Source: an uncultured bacterium
Lineage (GTDB): Bacteria > Bacillota > Clostridia > Lachnospirales > Lachnospiraceae
NCBI GenBank assembly: GCA_947574055.1
Contig: CANPIC010000024.1
Coordinates: 1-43,615, forward strand
Length of the DNA stretch: 43,615 bases
Reading direction: 5' to 3'
This document shows, one piece after another, positions 16,183 to 25,167 of the stretch (position 1 is its first letter; each line of letters starts with the position of its first letter). Position numbers and translations under genes: made by a program. Below the pieces are notes generated by a model. That model saw nothing but the letters and a program-made list of their open reading frames with translations. It did not search any database and was not told the DNA's origin.

Positions 16183-16200
16183 GTCACGTTTCCTCCGTCC

Positions 16201-16218
16201 TCTGAAACGCGTTTCAGA
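16201..16218. promoter_or_regulatory. Probable RbsR operator
   Basis: TCTGAAACGCGTTTCAGA is a perfect 18-bp palindrome centred on the predicted transcription start of the rbs operon, about 10 bases after the -10 box and 19 bases before the rbsR start codon. Its symmetry and GAAACG/CGTTTC halves fit LacI-family operators. It is less like a catabolite control (cre) site, whose central bases differ. Confidence 0.8.
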
Positions 16219-16227
16219 ACTGAACTT

Positions 16228-16256
16228 ATTGTATAATTTCCCTCATGATTTGTCAA
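16228..16256 (-). promoter_or_regulatory. Promoter of the ribose operon
   Basis: On the minus strand TTGACA (16256-16251, perfect consensus) and TACAAT (16233-16228) are 17 bases apart. The start is near 16221, next to the operator palindrome. Confidence 0.9.
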
Positions 16257-16330
16257 TGAGGTTTTTCATTTTCGATATTTTACATAATTTTTATAGATAT
16301 ATTTTGTGTACTTTTCACAAATCAGCTGCA

Positions 16331-16372
16331 AAAAGGGAGGCCCTTTGTTGGTATTACCAAAGGCTCCTCCCT
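16331..16372 (-). terminator. Terminator of the hydrolase-GH13-FecR operon
   Basis: On the minus strand GGGAGG...CCTTTG pairs with CAAAGG...CCTCCC (two stem blocks, 16358-16371 with 16335-16347) and is followed by CTTTTTGC. It is 19 bases past the stop of the FecR-domain lipoprotein gene. Confidence 0.85.
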
Positions 16373-16390
16373 CTCATTTCCTCTATCTCA

Positions 16391-18013
16391 TTAATTGTGA
16401 TACAATACCTCCATTACACCGCCGTCAATGTAGAGGTATTGGATGTGTACCTTGCTAAGGTCAAGCTCTCCCTGCCAGTACTCATCAGTGTAATTGCAGG
16501 CGTAACCAACCGGCACTACACCGGCCGGATAAACCCTGTAAAGCGCAGTACTGCCACTGAATGTAATTTCAATGGAACCATCCTCGTTTTGGAGGATTTC
16601 AGAAGGTTCCAGTCCGTTGACGTCTATCGTGTTCCAACTGGTCCCCCCTCCGGTGACCATTCCGCTCTCTGTCAGTGTGATGTCCTGCAGCCGCTCACCG
16701 CCGCCATACCCATCATGAAAGGTTTCATAAGGAGTATAGATCCCTGTGTAACCTGCCAACAGGCTAGCGTTTTCATGTCCGGTCTGTGTCTGCGGCTGCG
16801 ATTGCGGCTGACCATAGCTGTCCAGAGCGCTCAGATCGGTGATGTCATGCCAGTCGATTTCCAGAGAGGAGATCTGATTCAGTGTCTCATTTGATTCATC
16901 AAAGAGAAAGCCGTCAAACAGTGTATCCGACTGGAGCCTGTCTCCTGCAATGGTTACTTTTACGATCGTACCCTCGCCGGTTCCGCTCGACCAGGATGTT
17001 TCCAGTATACCTATCCCGTCGCCGGACCCGGCAAGGCCGCCGCGGTAACTGGTTCCTGACACGCCCTCATTCAACTGCCCTTCGATCGGGATCACCTCTG
17101 CGCGATCGGAGTCGTACTGAAAGACAACAGCACTATACATGTCGCCTACCATACTGCTGATTGTTTCCTCTCTCAAAATCAATGCCGGAATCTGCTGTTC
17201 CTGCTGCATCCGCATCAGCGCATAGGTATAGTTTATCGTGGGCGCATCATCGCCATCATAGTCATCGGTAAAATATGTATCGGCCTGTCCAAGGATCGCA
17301 TGGTATGCTTCCAGAGCATCGGCCATAGGATCCGGCTGCGGAGGATTGCGCACGTCGATCCCGGAGGCGTCCAGAACTTCCTGCGCCAGTGCACTGTTAT
17401 GTGCAAATTCCTCTGTCACGAAATCCGGGAGCTCCCCGGCAGTGAACTTCGCCACGAAGATACCTCCGTCTCCGTCCATGGCCGCCATCTCCCCGGCGCT
17501 GATGGTGACGGAATTGTCCCCGGTATTCGCCTTCGCTGTACCCTCCAGCAGGTACACATTCATGTGGTCCTCATCCGGGACCTCCACCCATCCGCAGGTC
17601 CCCCGGATACTCACTGCCATGGAAGCAGTCCTGATATCCAGCGTCTCGTCATCTCCCAGAGGCTCCGTAATGTTGAAAAACAGACTGCCGGACTTCACTT
17701 CGCTCTCCAGCATGTTACCGTTTTGGGCGATCTTAATTTCCGTGTTCTGATCAAGTTTGGTGAATTTTACGTCATCCAGATTCACCCAGGCGTAACTTTC
17801 CCCCTGCGTTCCCACCTGATAACCGCTGGAAAGCATCAGGTTTTCCGCAGGCGTGACCTCCTTACCATCTCCGCCTAGCACGCTCACAGAACCGTCAAAT
17901 TTTGCCAGTTCCATGGTGGTGGCCTGTGTTGCAGAACTGCCACAGGCGGAGAGGACCAGCGCCAGTGTCAGCACCAGCGTGGTCAGGCAAATGCGTATTG
18001 TTTGATGTTTCAT
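16391..18013 (-). CDS. FecR-domain lipoprotein
   Basis: The 540-aa protein has a lipoprotein signal (LVLSAC, Cys24) and is therefore anchored outside the cell. Residues about 40-175 form a FecR-like beta domain (GYQVGTQGESYAWVNLDD, LDIRTASMAVSIRGTCGWVEV, VYLLEGTAKANTGDNSVTISAGE), which in other proteins senses or binds ligands at the envelope. The middle region has no recognised fold; a Gln/Pro linker near 405 precedes a C-terminal beta-rich part with many Gly and Tyr. Its ATG overlaps the stop of the GH13 gene as ATGA, so the two are translationally coupled. A link of a cytoplasmic amylase-like enzyme to a surface FecR protein is not one I know. There is no nearby FecI sigma gene. Confidence 0.85.
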   Translation of the reverse strand: MKHQTIRICLTTLVLTLALVLSACGSSATQATTMELAKFDGSVSVLGGDGKEVTPAENLMLSSGYQVGTQGESYAWVNLDDVKFTKLDQNTEIKIAQNGNMLESEVKSGSLFFNITEPLGDDETLDIRTASMAVSIRGTCGWVEVPDEDHMNVYLLEGTAKANTGDNSVTISAGEMAAMDGDGGIFVAKFTAGELPDFVTEEFAHNSALAQEVLDASGIDVRNPPQPDPMADALEAYHAILGQADTYFTDDYDGDDAPTINYTYALMRMQQEQQIPALILREETISSMVGDMYSAVVFQYDSDRAEVIPIEGQLNEGVSGTSYRGGLAGSGDGIGILETSWSSGTGEGTIVKVTIAGDRLQSDTLFDGFLFDESNETLNQISSLEIDWHDITDLSALDSYGQPQSQPQTQTGHENASLLAGYTGIYTPYETFHDGYGGGERLQDITLTESGMVTGGGTSWNTIDVNGLEPSEILQNEDGSIEITFSGSTALYRVYPAGVVPVGYACNYTDEYWQGELDLSKVHIQYLYIDGGVMEVLYHN

Positions 18014-19320
18014 CTCTCTGTTCTCCAGAAGGAACAGGAGTACGCAGGTAGGTCACTGCCGCCACCAAAGTCGTGTTTTGCACCGGTGATCAGATCGACG
18101 GCCGTCCCGGACTCGGCGTTGAAGTCAGCGTGATATGTCTGGCTGTCCGCATTGATGGCCACGAGCACCCGCTCCCCTTGCGTTTTACGTTCAAAAATAA
18201 GCTGCTTTGGCTGAATCATCACATTGCGATAGCTGCCATAGCAGAGCGCTTTGCTCGCGGTCCGTGCTTTGGCCAGCGCCGTGATCCATGCTGTCAGTTC
18301 GTTTTGCTGCGGTTTTTCCACTTCGGGCCGCAGGCTGGGATCTCCGTTTTTCTTATCCCCCTCCATCCCCCATTCGCTGCCATAGTATACCGATGGTACA
18401 CCTGGCATACCAAACAGCAAACCATAGAGCGGCTCCAGGCATTTTTTGTCTGTGAGGATGGTGGCAATACGGCTTACGTCATGGTTATCGGCAAAGCTCA
18501 GCAGGTGTTTTCCCGTATAAAGGCACCACTGCTCCGCGCCAAACTGCCGGTTTAAACTATAAGATATCTCATGCATATTTCCGGTATTAAAGCTGGAATA
18601 CAGCCCCTTGTAACATTCATAATTGGTCACGCTATGGCAGGCTCTTTCATTCATCCAGCGGTTATAATCGCCGTGCAGGGTCTCGCCCATCAGCACGAAG
18701 TCCGGCTTGATCACATCTGCCAGCCCTCTGAGTGCCTCCAGAAATCCCAGATCCAGGCAATAGGCCACATCCAGCCGCAGGCCATCAATGTCATAGTCAC
18801 GCACCCAGCCTCTGACTGCCTCAAACAGATAGTCTCTGACCGCCGGATTCTGCACATTTAACTTGACCAGTTCATTGCAGCCTTCCCATCCCTCGTACCA
18901 GAAACCGTCGTTATAATTGGTGTTGCCATCGAAGGAAAGGCGAAACCAGTCCTTATATGGGCTGTCCCATTTCTTCTGGCGCACATCTTCAAACGCCCAG
19001 AATCCTCTGCCTGCATGATTGAACACACCGTCCAGCATAATCTTCAGTCCCGCATCATGCAACGCCTTACATACCTGCTGGAAATCTTCCTTTGTGCCCA
19101 GACGGCAGTCGATTTTGTTGTAATCCCTTATGTCATAACCATGTGCATCGCTCTCAAACAAGGGATTGAACAGGACAGAGGTTGCGCCTGTCTCTTTGAT
19201 ATGTTCCACCCAGTCCAGTATCCTGAGGATACGGTGTTCCTGTACGCCGTCATTTTGCAGGGGGGCACCACATAAACCCAAGGGATAGATCTGATACATA
19301 ACTGCTTCTTCAAACCACAT
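18010..19320 (-). CDS. GH13 alpha-amylase family protein (cytoplasmic, maltodextrin-degrading type)
   Basis: The 436-aa protein is a compact GH13 barrel without signal peptide or added carbohydrate-binding domain. Conserved regions are MLDGVFNHAG (about 95-104), GLRLDVA with nucleophile D184, MGETLHGD with acid/base E213, and FADNHDVSR with D281. The pattern is closest to cyclomaltodextrinase/neopullulanase-like enzymes that act on short alpha-glucans in the cytoplasm. It follows the alpha/beta hydrolase gene by four bases and overlaps the FecR-domain gene by four, so it is the middle gene of a tight operon. Exact substrate unknown. Confidence 0.9.
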   Translation of the reverse strand: MWFEEAVMYQIYPLGLCGAPLQNDGVQEHRILRILDWVEHIKETGATSVLFNPLFESDAHGYDIRDYNKIDCRLGTKEDFQQVCKALHDAGLKIMLDGVFNHAGRGFWAFEDVRQKKWDSPYKDWFRLSFDGNTNYNDGFWYEGWEGCNELVKLNVQNPAVRDYLFEAVRGWVRDYDIDGLRLDVAYCLDLGFLEALRGLADVIKPDFVLMGETLHGDYNRWMNERACHSVTNYECYKGLYSSFNTGNMHEISYSLNRQFGAEQWCLYTGKHLLSFADNHDVSRIATILTDKKCLEPLYGLLFGMPGVPSVYYGSEWGMEGDKKNGDPSLRPEVEKPQQNELTAWITALAKARTASKALCYGSYRNVMIQPKQLIFERKTQGERVLVAINADSQTYHADFNAESGTAVDLITGAKHDFGGGSDLPAYSCSFWRTER

Positions 19321-19324
19321 AATT

Positions 19325-20320
19325 TTACTCCTCTTTTTCTATCATTCCGCCCGATCTCTCATGATCGGCGGGGCATCGGTGCACTGACCGGCTGTCCAGC
19401 CAGTTTCCGATCATTTCATATACGTCTTCTCGATTGCTCTCATTGTGGAGTTCATGTCTGCAATGTTCAAACAGCTTCAGGGTGATATCTCTGATACCCG
19501 CTTCCCTGTACATGTGATATACTTTTTCCACTGCTTTCCCATAGTTCCCCACCGGATCCTCCTTCCCTGAAGCCATCAGAATCGGCATATCCTTTGGGAC
19601 ATTCTCTATGTTATTCCTATTTCCGATAAAAAGCAAGGTTTTCATCAGTGTCTCCACACCATTGACCGTAAAGAGAAAGGTACAGGCCGGATCTTTGTTA
19701 TAGGCTTCCATCACTTTTTCATTGCCGCACACCCAGTCATTGTCAAATCGAGGGTTACTGATCCGCCGGTTATAACTGCCAAACATGATCTTTTGCAGCA
19801 GCGGACTTTTATGGTGTTCTCCCTTGCATACCTTTAACATCGCTGTCAAAAACAACCCCAGCCGGAGCAGAAGTGCCGGATGATTTCCCGTGCCGAGCAA
19901 GATGGCACCATCCGTTTGCTGTCCATAAACTGCCAAATACTGCCTTGTCAGAAAAGACCCCATGCTATGCCCCAGAAGGAAACAGGGCACATGGCTATAT
20001 CTCTTTTGCAGCAGCAAAGTCAGCCTGCGCATATCCTTCACCATACAGGCGCCGCCGTTCCCTGCACTGAAATAGCCCCATTCCTCCTGCGACCGGACAG
20101 ATTCTCCGTGTCCCAGATGATCATTACCGGCTACAACATAGCCAAGACCATTCAGATAGTGTGCAAGTTCTTCATAGCGGCCCACATATTCCACCATACC
20201 ATGGACGATCTGTACGATTCCCCTCGGCGCCTGCCGCCACTTCCCGTCAGGCAACCATAGGATACCATGAATCTGGTGGATACCGTCCGCTGAAGGATAG
20301 AAAAATTCTTTTTTCCGCAT
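19325..20320 (-). CDS. Alpha/beta hydrolase (monoacylglycerol lipase / lysophospholipase-like)
   Basis: The 331-aa protein belongs to the serine aminopeptidase/Hydrolase_4 group. It shows the oxyanion motif IVHGMVEYVGRYEELAHYL, DHLGHGES, the nucleophile elbow LLGHSMGSF (Ser in GHSMG) and a late Asp (GKEDPVGNYG) and His (CRHELHNE) completing the triad. Relatives hydrolyse monoacylglycerols or lysophospholipids; the natural substrate here is unknown. No signal peptide is seen. It is the first gene of the operon with the GH13 enzyme and FecR lipoprotein. The C-terminal tail after about residue 308 (charged, with a Cys/His pair) is longer than usual. Confidence 0.9.
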   Translation of the reverse strand: MRKKEFFYPSADGIHQIHGILWLPDGKWRQAPRGIVQIVHGMVEYVGRYEELAHYLNGLGYVVAGNDHLGHGESVRSQEEWGYFSAGNGGACMVKDMRRLTLLLQKRYSHVPCFLLGHSMGSFLTRQYLAVYGQQTDGAILLGTGNHPALLLRLGLFLTAMLKVCKGEHHKSPLLQKIMFGSYNRRISNPRFDNDWVCGNEKVMEAYNKDPACTFLFTVNGVETLMKTLLFIGNRNNIENVPKDMPILMASGKEDPVGNYGKAVEKVYHMYREAGIRDITLKLFEHCRHELHNESNREDVYEMIGNWLDSRSVHRCPADHERSGGMIEKEE

Positions 20321-20369
20321 ATCCGCATACCTGTCCTCTTTTCAGAAGAGTTCCTTTCCACATACTGCC

Positions 20370-20387
20370 GTGTCAATGGTTTGACAC
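20370..20387. repeat. Perfect inverted repeat upstream of the hydrolase gene
   Basis: GTGTCAA (20370-20376) and TTGACAC (20381-20387) surround four bases. It lies 50 bases upstream of the hydrolase start and directly after the neopullulanase terminator in the direction of transcription. It could be an operator or an extension of the terminator structure; I see no well-spaced promoter with it. Confidence 0.5.
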
Positions 20388-20430
20388 AGAAAAAGCACAG
20401 CTTCTCATCCGGTACAAAAGCTGCGCTTTT
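20388..20430 (-). terminator. Terminator of the neopullulanase-like gene
   Basis: On the minus strand AAAAGCGCAGCTT and AAGCTGTGCTTTT pair over 13 positions with one mismatch and are followed by a T tract, just past the stop codon at 20454. Confidence 0.8.
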
Positions 20431-20453
20431 GAACACTTTCCTAACTATATAGG

Positions 20454-22565
20454 CTATGCCCCTTTCTCTGCGATCTGTCTTAATACAATGGCAGAAAGAG
20501 GAGGCATGGCCACAGAAAGTTTTCCTCTTTTGACGGAATAATAACGTTCTTCCGTCGTAAATCCTTTTTCTGTTGTAAGGATGAGCTGTTCCATTACCGC
20601 TTCTCTGGGAACCCCGATCTCCCAGACACTGATTTCTTTTGTCATTTCAGTTTCATTATTATTGACAATGATAACGGAACGTTCCTGATCCGTAAAACGG
20701 CCATAAGCAATAAAATTATAATCACTGCCCAAAGCCAGCAAAGATCCTTTCTTCATCTCCGGATTCTGTTTATGAATCCGTATCATCTCCCGGTGAAACT
20801 CGATCAGCCCTGTATCTTCATGCCCCCAGGGATAGGTCCTTCTGTTATCGGGATCGGTAAAACCGCACACCCCGGCCTCATCCCCATAGTAAACGGTAGG
20901 CGCCCCCACCCATGTCATCTGAATGAGTACGGCTTCCCGGAATACGGCTTTGTTAATCCCCTCTTCCGCTGCCTTTGGTCCCAATGTACTGGTACGCCCC
21001 ACTTTGCGATTGGTTCTTGTCAGAAAACGGGAATGATCATGGTTGGAAAGTTCATTCATGGCAACCTGACGGGCAGGCGTGGTAAAGTTGGCATAATGGT
21101 GCTTCATGGCTTCCCAGAAGCTGAAAGCATTCCCTCTCAGATCCTCCCGATAATCGTCACTGTGTTTCTGCATACCGGTCAGAAACCAGGAAACAGGCTC
21201 CATAAAAGCATCATAGTTCATGACCGAATCCCATTCATTTCCCCGCAGCCAGCTCTCCGGATTGCCATAGTGCTCCGCCAGTATCAGGGCATCCGGATTG
21301 GCCCCTTTGACTGCCCGCCGAAAGTCCTGCCAGAACTTATGATTTTGTTCCGGGCTGTACCCCAGATCGGCCGCCACATCCAGCCGCCATCCATCTGCAC
21401 AATAGGGCTCTGATACCCATTTTCTGCCAATATCAAGAATATATTCATATAACTCTCTGGAATCGGCATAATTTAACTTGGGCAGTGTGTCATGCCCCCA
21501 CCATCCGTCGTAACTGTGATTATAAGGCCATCTGTCCCCATGATAAAAGCGAAAGAAATTTCGATAAGGACTTTCCCCGGATACAAAAGCCCCTTTTTCA
21601 TACCCTTCGGCATTTTCGTAGATCCGTTCTCTGTCCATCCATTTATTAAAAGAGCCACAATGGTTAAACACACCGTCCAGAATCACTCGTATCCCCCGGC
21701 TGTGTGCTTCCTCCACCAGTTTGATAAATAACTGATTGCTGGCTTCCAGATTTTCCTTATTGGTCACACGGTTGATATAACGGCTGGCCAAACGGTTTTC
21801 CCACTGATCTTCACGAAGCAACTCCCCCTCGTCCTCCACGATCCTGCCAAAATGGGGGTCCACATAATCATAATCCTGAATGTCATATTTGTGATTGGAC
21901 GGGGATACAAAAATTGGATTCAGATAAATCACTTCAACCCCAAGATCCTGTAAATAGCCCAGCTTGTCGATCACTCCCTGCAGATCACCGCCATAAAATT
22001 TGCGCACATCCATACTGTCCGGATAGGCATCCCAGTCCTTTTCCTGTACCACCGGCTCACCGATATAACGATACTCTCCGGAAAGTACATCATTTGTTTT
22101 ATCACCGTTGCAGAAACGGTCTACAAATATCTGATACATCACCGCCCCTTTGGCCCAGTCCGGTGTGCGGAAACCCGGAATGATGCGGAAGAGGAACTTC
22201 TCCTCCGGTGTTTTCACCGCTCCCCGCATATCATAACAACAGTCGATCTTCCCTGCAATCACTTCAAAATAATAAGCCAGCAATTCATTTTCAAGCTGCA
22301 CTTTAATATAGTAATAGTCAAACTCCGTATCGGAGGATTCCGGCAGCATCAATTCTTTCTGTCCCTTACAGACAAAGTAGACTCTGTCAATATTGCCCCT
22401 GGCAGAGCGGAAACGTATGGTAATCTCATCATAAGGTGCCGGTTCCTGTGGTATCACATAATTCCCTGTCGTATCGCTGAAAAGCGCCTTTTTTCTAAAC
22501 ACCGGCCGCATATTGACCACATATTCCTGCTGTTGCTGCATCTTCAGGAATCTATCCAGTTTCAT
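20454..22565 (-). CDS. GH13 neopullulanase / cyclomaltodextrinase-like enzyme
   Basis: The 703-aa protein begins with a CBM34-like N-terminal beta domain (about 15-130), as in neopullulanases and maltogenic amylases, followed by the GH13 barrel from VMYQIFVDRFCNGD (about 142). Catalytic regions are ILDGVFNHCG (about 295-304), GWRLDVAADLG with nucleophile D396, LAEHYG with acid/base E431 and LSNHDHSR with D510. A C-terminal beta domain ends the protein. No signal peptide is present, so it acts in the cytoplasm on maltodextrins, cyclodextrins or pullulan fragments. It has the ribosome site AAAGGGG and stands alone, terminated before the hydrolase operon. Confidence 0.92.
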   Translation of the reverse strand: MKLDRFLKMQQQQEYVVNMRPVFRKKALFSDTTGNYVIPQEPAPYDEITIRFRSARGNIDRVYFVCKGQKELMLPESSDTEFDYYYIKVQLENELLAYYFEVIAGKIDCCYDMRGAVKTPEEKFLFRIIPGFRTPDWAKGAVMYQIFVDRFCNGDKTNDVLSGEYRYIGEPVVQEKDWDAYPDSMDVRKFYGGDLQGVIDKLGYLQDLGVEVIYLNPIFVSPSNHKYDIQDYDYVDPHFGRIVEDEGELLREDQWENRLASRYINRVTNKENLEASNQLFIKLVEEAHSRGIRVILDGVFNHCGSFNKWMDRERIYENAEGYEKGAFVSGESPYRNFFRFYHGDRWPYNHSYDGWWGHDTLPKLNYADSRELYEYILDIGRKWVSEPYCADGWRLDVAADLGYSPEQNHKFWQDFRRAVKGANPDALILAEHYGNPESWLRGNEWDSVMNYDAFMEPVSWFLTGMQKHSDDYREDLRGNAFSFWEAMKHHYANFTTPARQVAMNELSNHDHSRFLTRTNRKVGRTSTLGPKAAEEGINKAVFREAVLIQMTWVGAPTVYYGDEAGVCGFTDPDNRRTYPWGHEDTGLIEFHREMIRIHKQNPEMKKGSLLALGSDYNFIAYGRFTDQERSVIIVNNNETEMTKEISVWEIGVPREAVMEQLILTTEKGFTTEERYYSVKRGKLSVAMPPLSAIVLRQIAEKGA

Positions 22566-22621
22566 AACACTTACCCCTTTAAAAATTTTGTTGAGACAAT
22601 CATAACATATTTTGGAAAAGT

Positions 22622-22656
22622 AAAAAAGACAGCAAATATGTTCGCTGCCTTTTTTA
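22622..22656 (-). terminator. Terminator of the ftsH transcript
   Basis: On the minus strand GGCAGCGAA, a short loop and TTTGCTGTC pair and are followed by TTTTTTAC. It lies about 120 bases after the ftsH stop; the stretch 22657-22772 between holds nothing else I can identify. Confidence 0.85.
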
Positions 22657-22772
22657 GAGAAGGTATTTCTTTCTTATGGGGTATAGCAAAAAACTATATA
22701 ATGTATTGGGGGGTTACAAGTAGTATGATAGCAAAACTCCTGCCAAATGTCTATACCCGCAATTCACAAATT

Positions 22773-24608
22773 TCACAAATCTGATACTTCATTTTCGTCT
22801 GTTTTGCACAAAAACAGGGATTCAAATTCCACTTGCGAAATCTTTTCCTTCTCTATCAGTAGCTCCGCACACCTGTGGAGTATCTCACCATGCTCTTCGA
22901 TAATCTTCCTGGCCCTGCTGTAACAGTCATCAATGATCTGTTTCACTTCCCGGTCAATCTCACTGGCCACTGTCTCACTGTGGCTCCGTGTATGTGCCAG
23001 ATCCCGGCCGATAAATACTTCGTCGTCTTCATCATCATAATTGATCAGGCCGATCTCATCAGACATACCAAAGCGTGTCACCATCTTTCTGGCTACTTTG
23101 GTCGCCTTTTTGATATCACTGGAAGCACCTGTGGTAATCTCCTGGAAGATAATCTCTTCCGCAATCCGGCCGCCCAGAGATACCATAATCTCCTGTATCA
23201 TACGGCTTCTTGTCATAAACATATCATCCCGTTCGGGAAGCGGCATCGTATAGCCTGCTGCCCCCAGTCCGGTGGGAATCACAGATACGGTATAGACCGG
23301 TCCCACATCCGGCAGTACATGGAACAGGATCGCATGCCCGGCCTCATGATAAGCTGTGATCTTCTTTTCTTTATCGGAAATGATACGGCTCTTTTTCTCC
23401 GTACCGATCCCGACTTTAATAAATGCTTTACGGATATCATCCTGTATCACATAGCCACGGTTTTCCTTGGCTGCCATAATCGCCGATTCGTTGAGAAGAT
23501 TTTCCAGATCTGCCCCGGTGAAACCCGCTGTCGTCTGGGCAATCTGTTTCAGATCCACATCTTCAGCCAGGGGTTTGTTTCTGGCATGTACTTTAAGGAT
23601 ATCCTCTCTGCCGCCCACATCCGGCGCACTGACGGTAATCTTGCGGTCAAACCGCCCCGGACGCAAAATGGCAGGGTCCAGAATATCCACCCGGTTGGTA
23701 GCCGCCATGACAATGATTCCTTCGTTGACACCGAAACCATCCATCTCCACAAGCAGCTGATTGAGCGTCTGTTCTCTCTCGTCGTGGCCACCGCCCATTC
23801 CTGTACCCCTGCGTCTCGCCACCGCGTCAATCTCATCAATAAATACGATACAGGGCGCATTGCGCTTGGCATTCATAAACAAATCCCTGACACGGGAAGC
23901 ACCCACACCGACAAACATTTCCACAAAATCCGAACCGGAAATACTGAAAAAGGGCACATTGGCTTCTCCTGCAATCGCTTTGGCCAGCAGTGTCTTGCCG
24001 GTACCCGGAGACCCTTCCAGCAGGATGCCTTTGGGGATACGGGCGCCCACTTTTGTAAACTTACCGGGTTCCCGCAAAAATTCTATCACTTCTTCCAGTT
24101 CTTCTTTTTCTTCTTTCAGACCGGCTACATCTTTCAGTGTGATATTTCCTTCCCCCAGAGACAGTTTGGCCCTGCTCTTACCGAAGTTCATCATCTTCCC
24201 ATTGCCACCGGAATTTTGGGAATTCATCATCACAAAGAAAAAGACCCCTATGATCAGCACTACCAGCATCGGCAGCATATAGGTCATGAACCAGCTTTCC
24301 TTTGGCACATCCCGCATAACAGGGCTGATATTATGACTGGCCAGAAGCTGCTCAATCTCCTTGACATCAGAGACATAGGCCACTTTGCTCCTGCCGTTTG
24401 TCAGTGTCACCCTGACCGCGCCCGTCGGCGTCTCCTTGTTGGGCTGTATCTCCACATGTGTGACTCTCTCTTGTTCCAGATCAGCCGTCAGTTCCGCCTT
24501 GGTATAGACCTCTTCCCGCTCTCCCAGCGTACTGATAAAATATGTGAGTCCCAGTAAGATCAGGATCACAATAAAATACGTATTCAGGCTTTTGCCGTTC
24601 TTATTCAA
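22773..24608 (-). CDS. ftsH: ATP-dependent zinc metalloprotease FtsH
   Basis: The 611-aa membrane protease has transmembrane helices at about 10-27 and 107-127, with an outside domain between them, then an AAA+ domain (Walker A GSPGTGKT near 200, where most FtsH have GPPGTGKT; Walker [11 protein letters not shown]; second region of homology [18 protein letters not shown]) and the zinc peptidase motif HEAGH. It degrades misfolded membrane proteins and regulators, including ones acting in sporulation. The start codon is TTG at 24608, seven bases after GGAGG; no in-frame ATG fits better. It follows hpt by 34 bases, the standard Firmicute order tilS-hpt-ftsH. Confidence 0.96.
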   Translation of the reverse strand: MNKNGKSLNTYFIVILILLGLTYFISTLGEREEVYTKAELTADLEQERVTHVEIQPNKETPTGAVRVTLTNGRSKVAYVSDVKEIEQLLASHNISPVMRDVPKESWFMTYMLPMLVVLIIGVFFFVMMNSQNSGGNGKMMNFGKSRAKLSLGEGNITLKDVAGLKEEKEELEEVIEFLREPGKFTKVGARIPKGILLEGSPGTGKTLLAKAIAGEANVPFFSISGSDFVEMFVGVGASRVRDLFMNAKRNAPCIVFIDEIDAVARRRGTGMGGGHDEREQTLNQLLVEMDGFGVNEGIIVMAATNRVDILDPAILRPGRFDRKITVSAPDVGGREDILKVHARNKPLAEDVDLKQIAQTTAGFTGADLENLLNESAIMAAKENRGYVIQDDIRKAFIKVGIGTEKKSRIISDKEKKITAYHEAGHAILFHVLPDVGPVYTVSVIPTGLGAAGYTMPLPERDDMFMTRSRMIQEIMVSLGGRIAEEIIFQEITTGASSDIKKATKVARKMVTRFGMSDEIGLINYDDEDDEVFIGRDLAHTRSHSETVASEIDREVKQIIDDCYSRARKIIEEHGEILHRCAELLIEKEKISQVEFESLFLCKTDENEVSDL

Positions 24609-24642
24609 TATGGCTCCTCCCCGAAACGGCCCTCCGCTTCGA

Positions 24643-25167
24643 TCAATCTAATTCTACAATTCCTATATATGGCAGATTTCTGTATTTCTGGTCATAATCC
24701 AGGCCATATCCGACCACAAATTCATCCGGGATCTGAAATCCTGTATAATCGACATCAACTTCCACCACCCGGCGGTCCGGTTTATCCAAAAGGGTACAGA
24801 GCGAAAGACTGGCCGGATGCCTGTCTTTCAGAAGATCTATCAGATAACTCAGTGTCCTTCCCGAATCCACAATATCTTCAATGACAATGACGTCTTTGCC
24901 CTTCAGCGGCTCATCCAGATCTTTTACGATCTTCACCACACCACTTGATTTGGTGGCACTGCCATAGCTGGATACAGACATAAAGTCCATAGACACCGGC
25001 ACGGTGATCCTTTTGGCCAGTTCACACATAAAAAAACTGCCGCCCTTTAACACACATACCAAATGTACCTGCCTGCCCGCATAATCCCTGCTGATCTGCT
25101 CACCGATCTCCCGTATCCTGGCATCCACTGCTTCTTCCGTTAACAGAACCCTGATCTTCTCTGCCAT
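24643..25167 (-). CDS. hpt: Hypoxanthine phosphoribosyltransferase
   Basis: The 174-aa purine salvage enzyme makes IMP or GMP from hypoxanthine or guanine and PRPP. The PRPP-binding motif VIVIEDIVDSGRT (about 94-106) and the motifs CVLKGGSFFM and SVSSYG are intact, and the length is typical. The ATG at 25167 is well supported by GGAGG eight bases upstream, which places its first 68 bases inside the end of tilS in another frame. Confidence 0.95.
   Translation of the reverse strand: MAEKIRVLLTEEAVDARIREIGEQISRDYAGRQVHLVCVLKGGSFFMCELAKRITVPVSMDFMSVSSYGSATKSSGVVKIVKDLDEPLKGKDVIVIEDIVDSGRTLSYLIDLLKDRHPASLSLCTLLDKPDRRVVEVDVDYTGFQIPDEFVVGYGLDYDQKYRNLPYIGIVELD

Noticed and set aside
16201-16218. Palindrome read as a CcpA cre site
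   Set aside because: The centre (CGCG) does not match the cre core, and the adjacent LacI-family rbsR gene gives a better explanation.
22875-24557. Long plus-strand open frame (560 codons) opposite ftsH
   Set aside because: It is the antisense shadow of a clearly conserved gene; its translation is rich in His, Arg and Cys without any domain.
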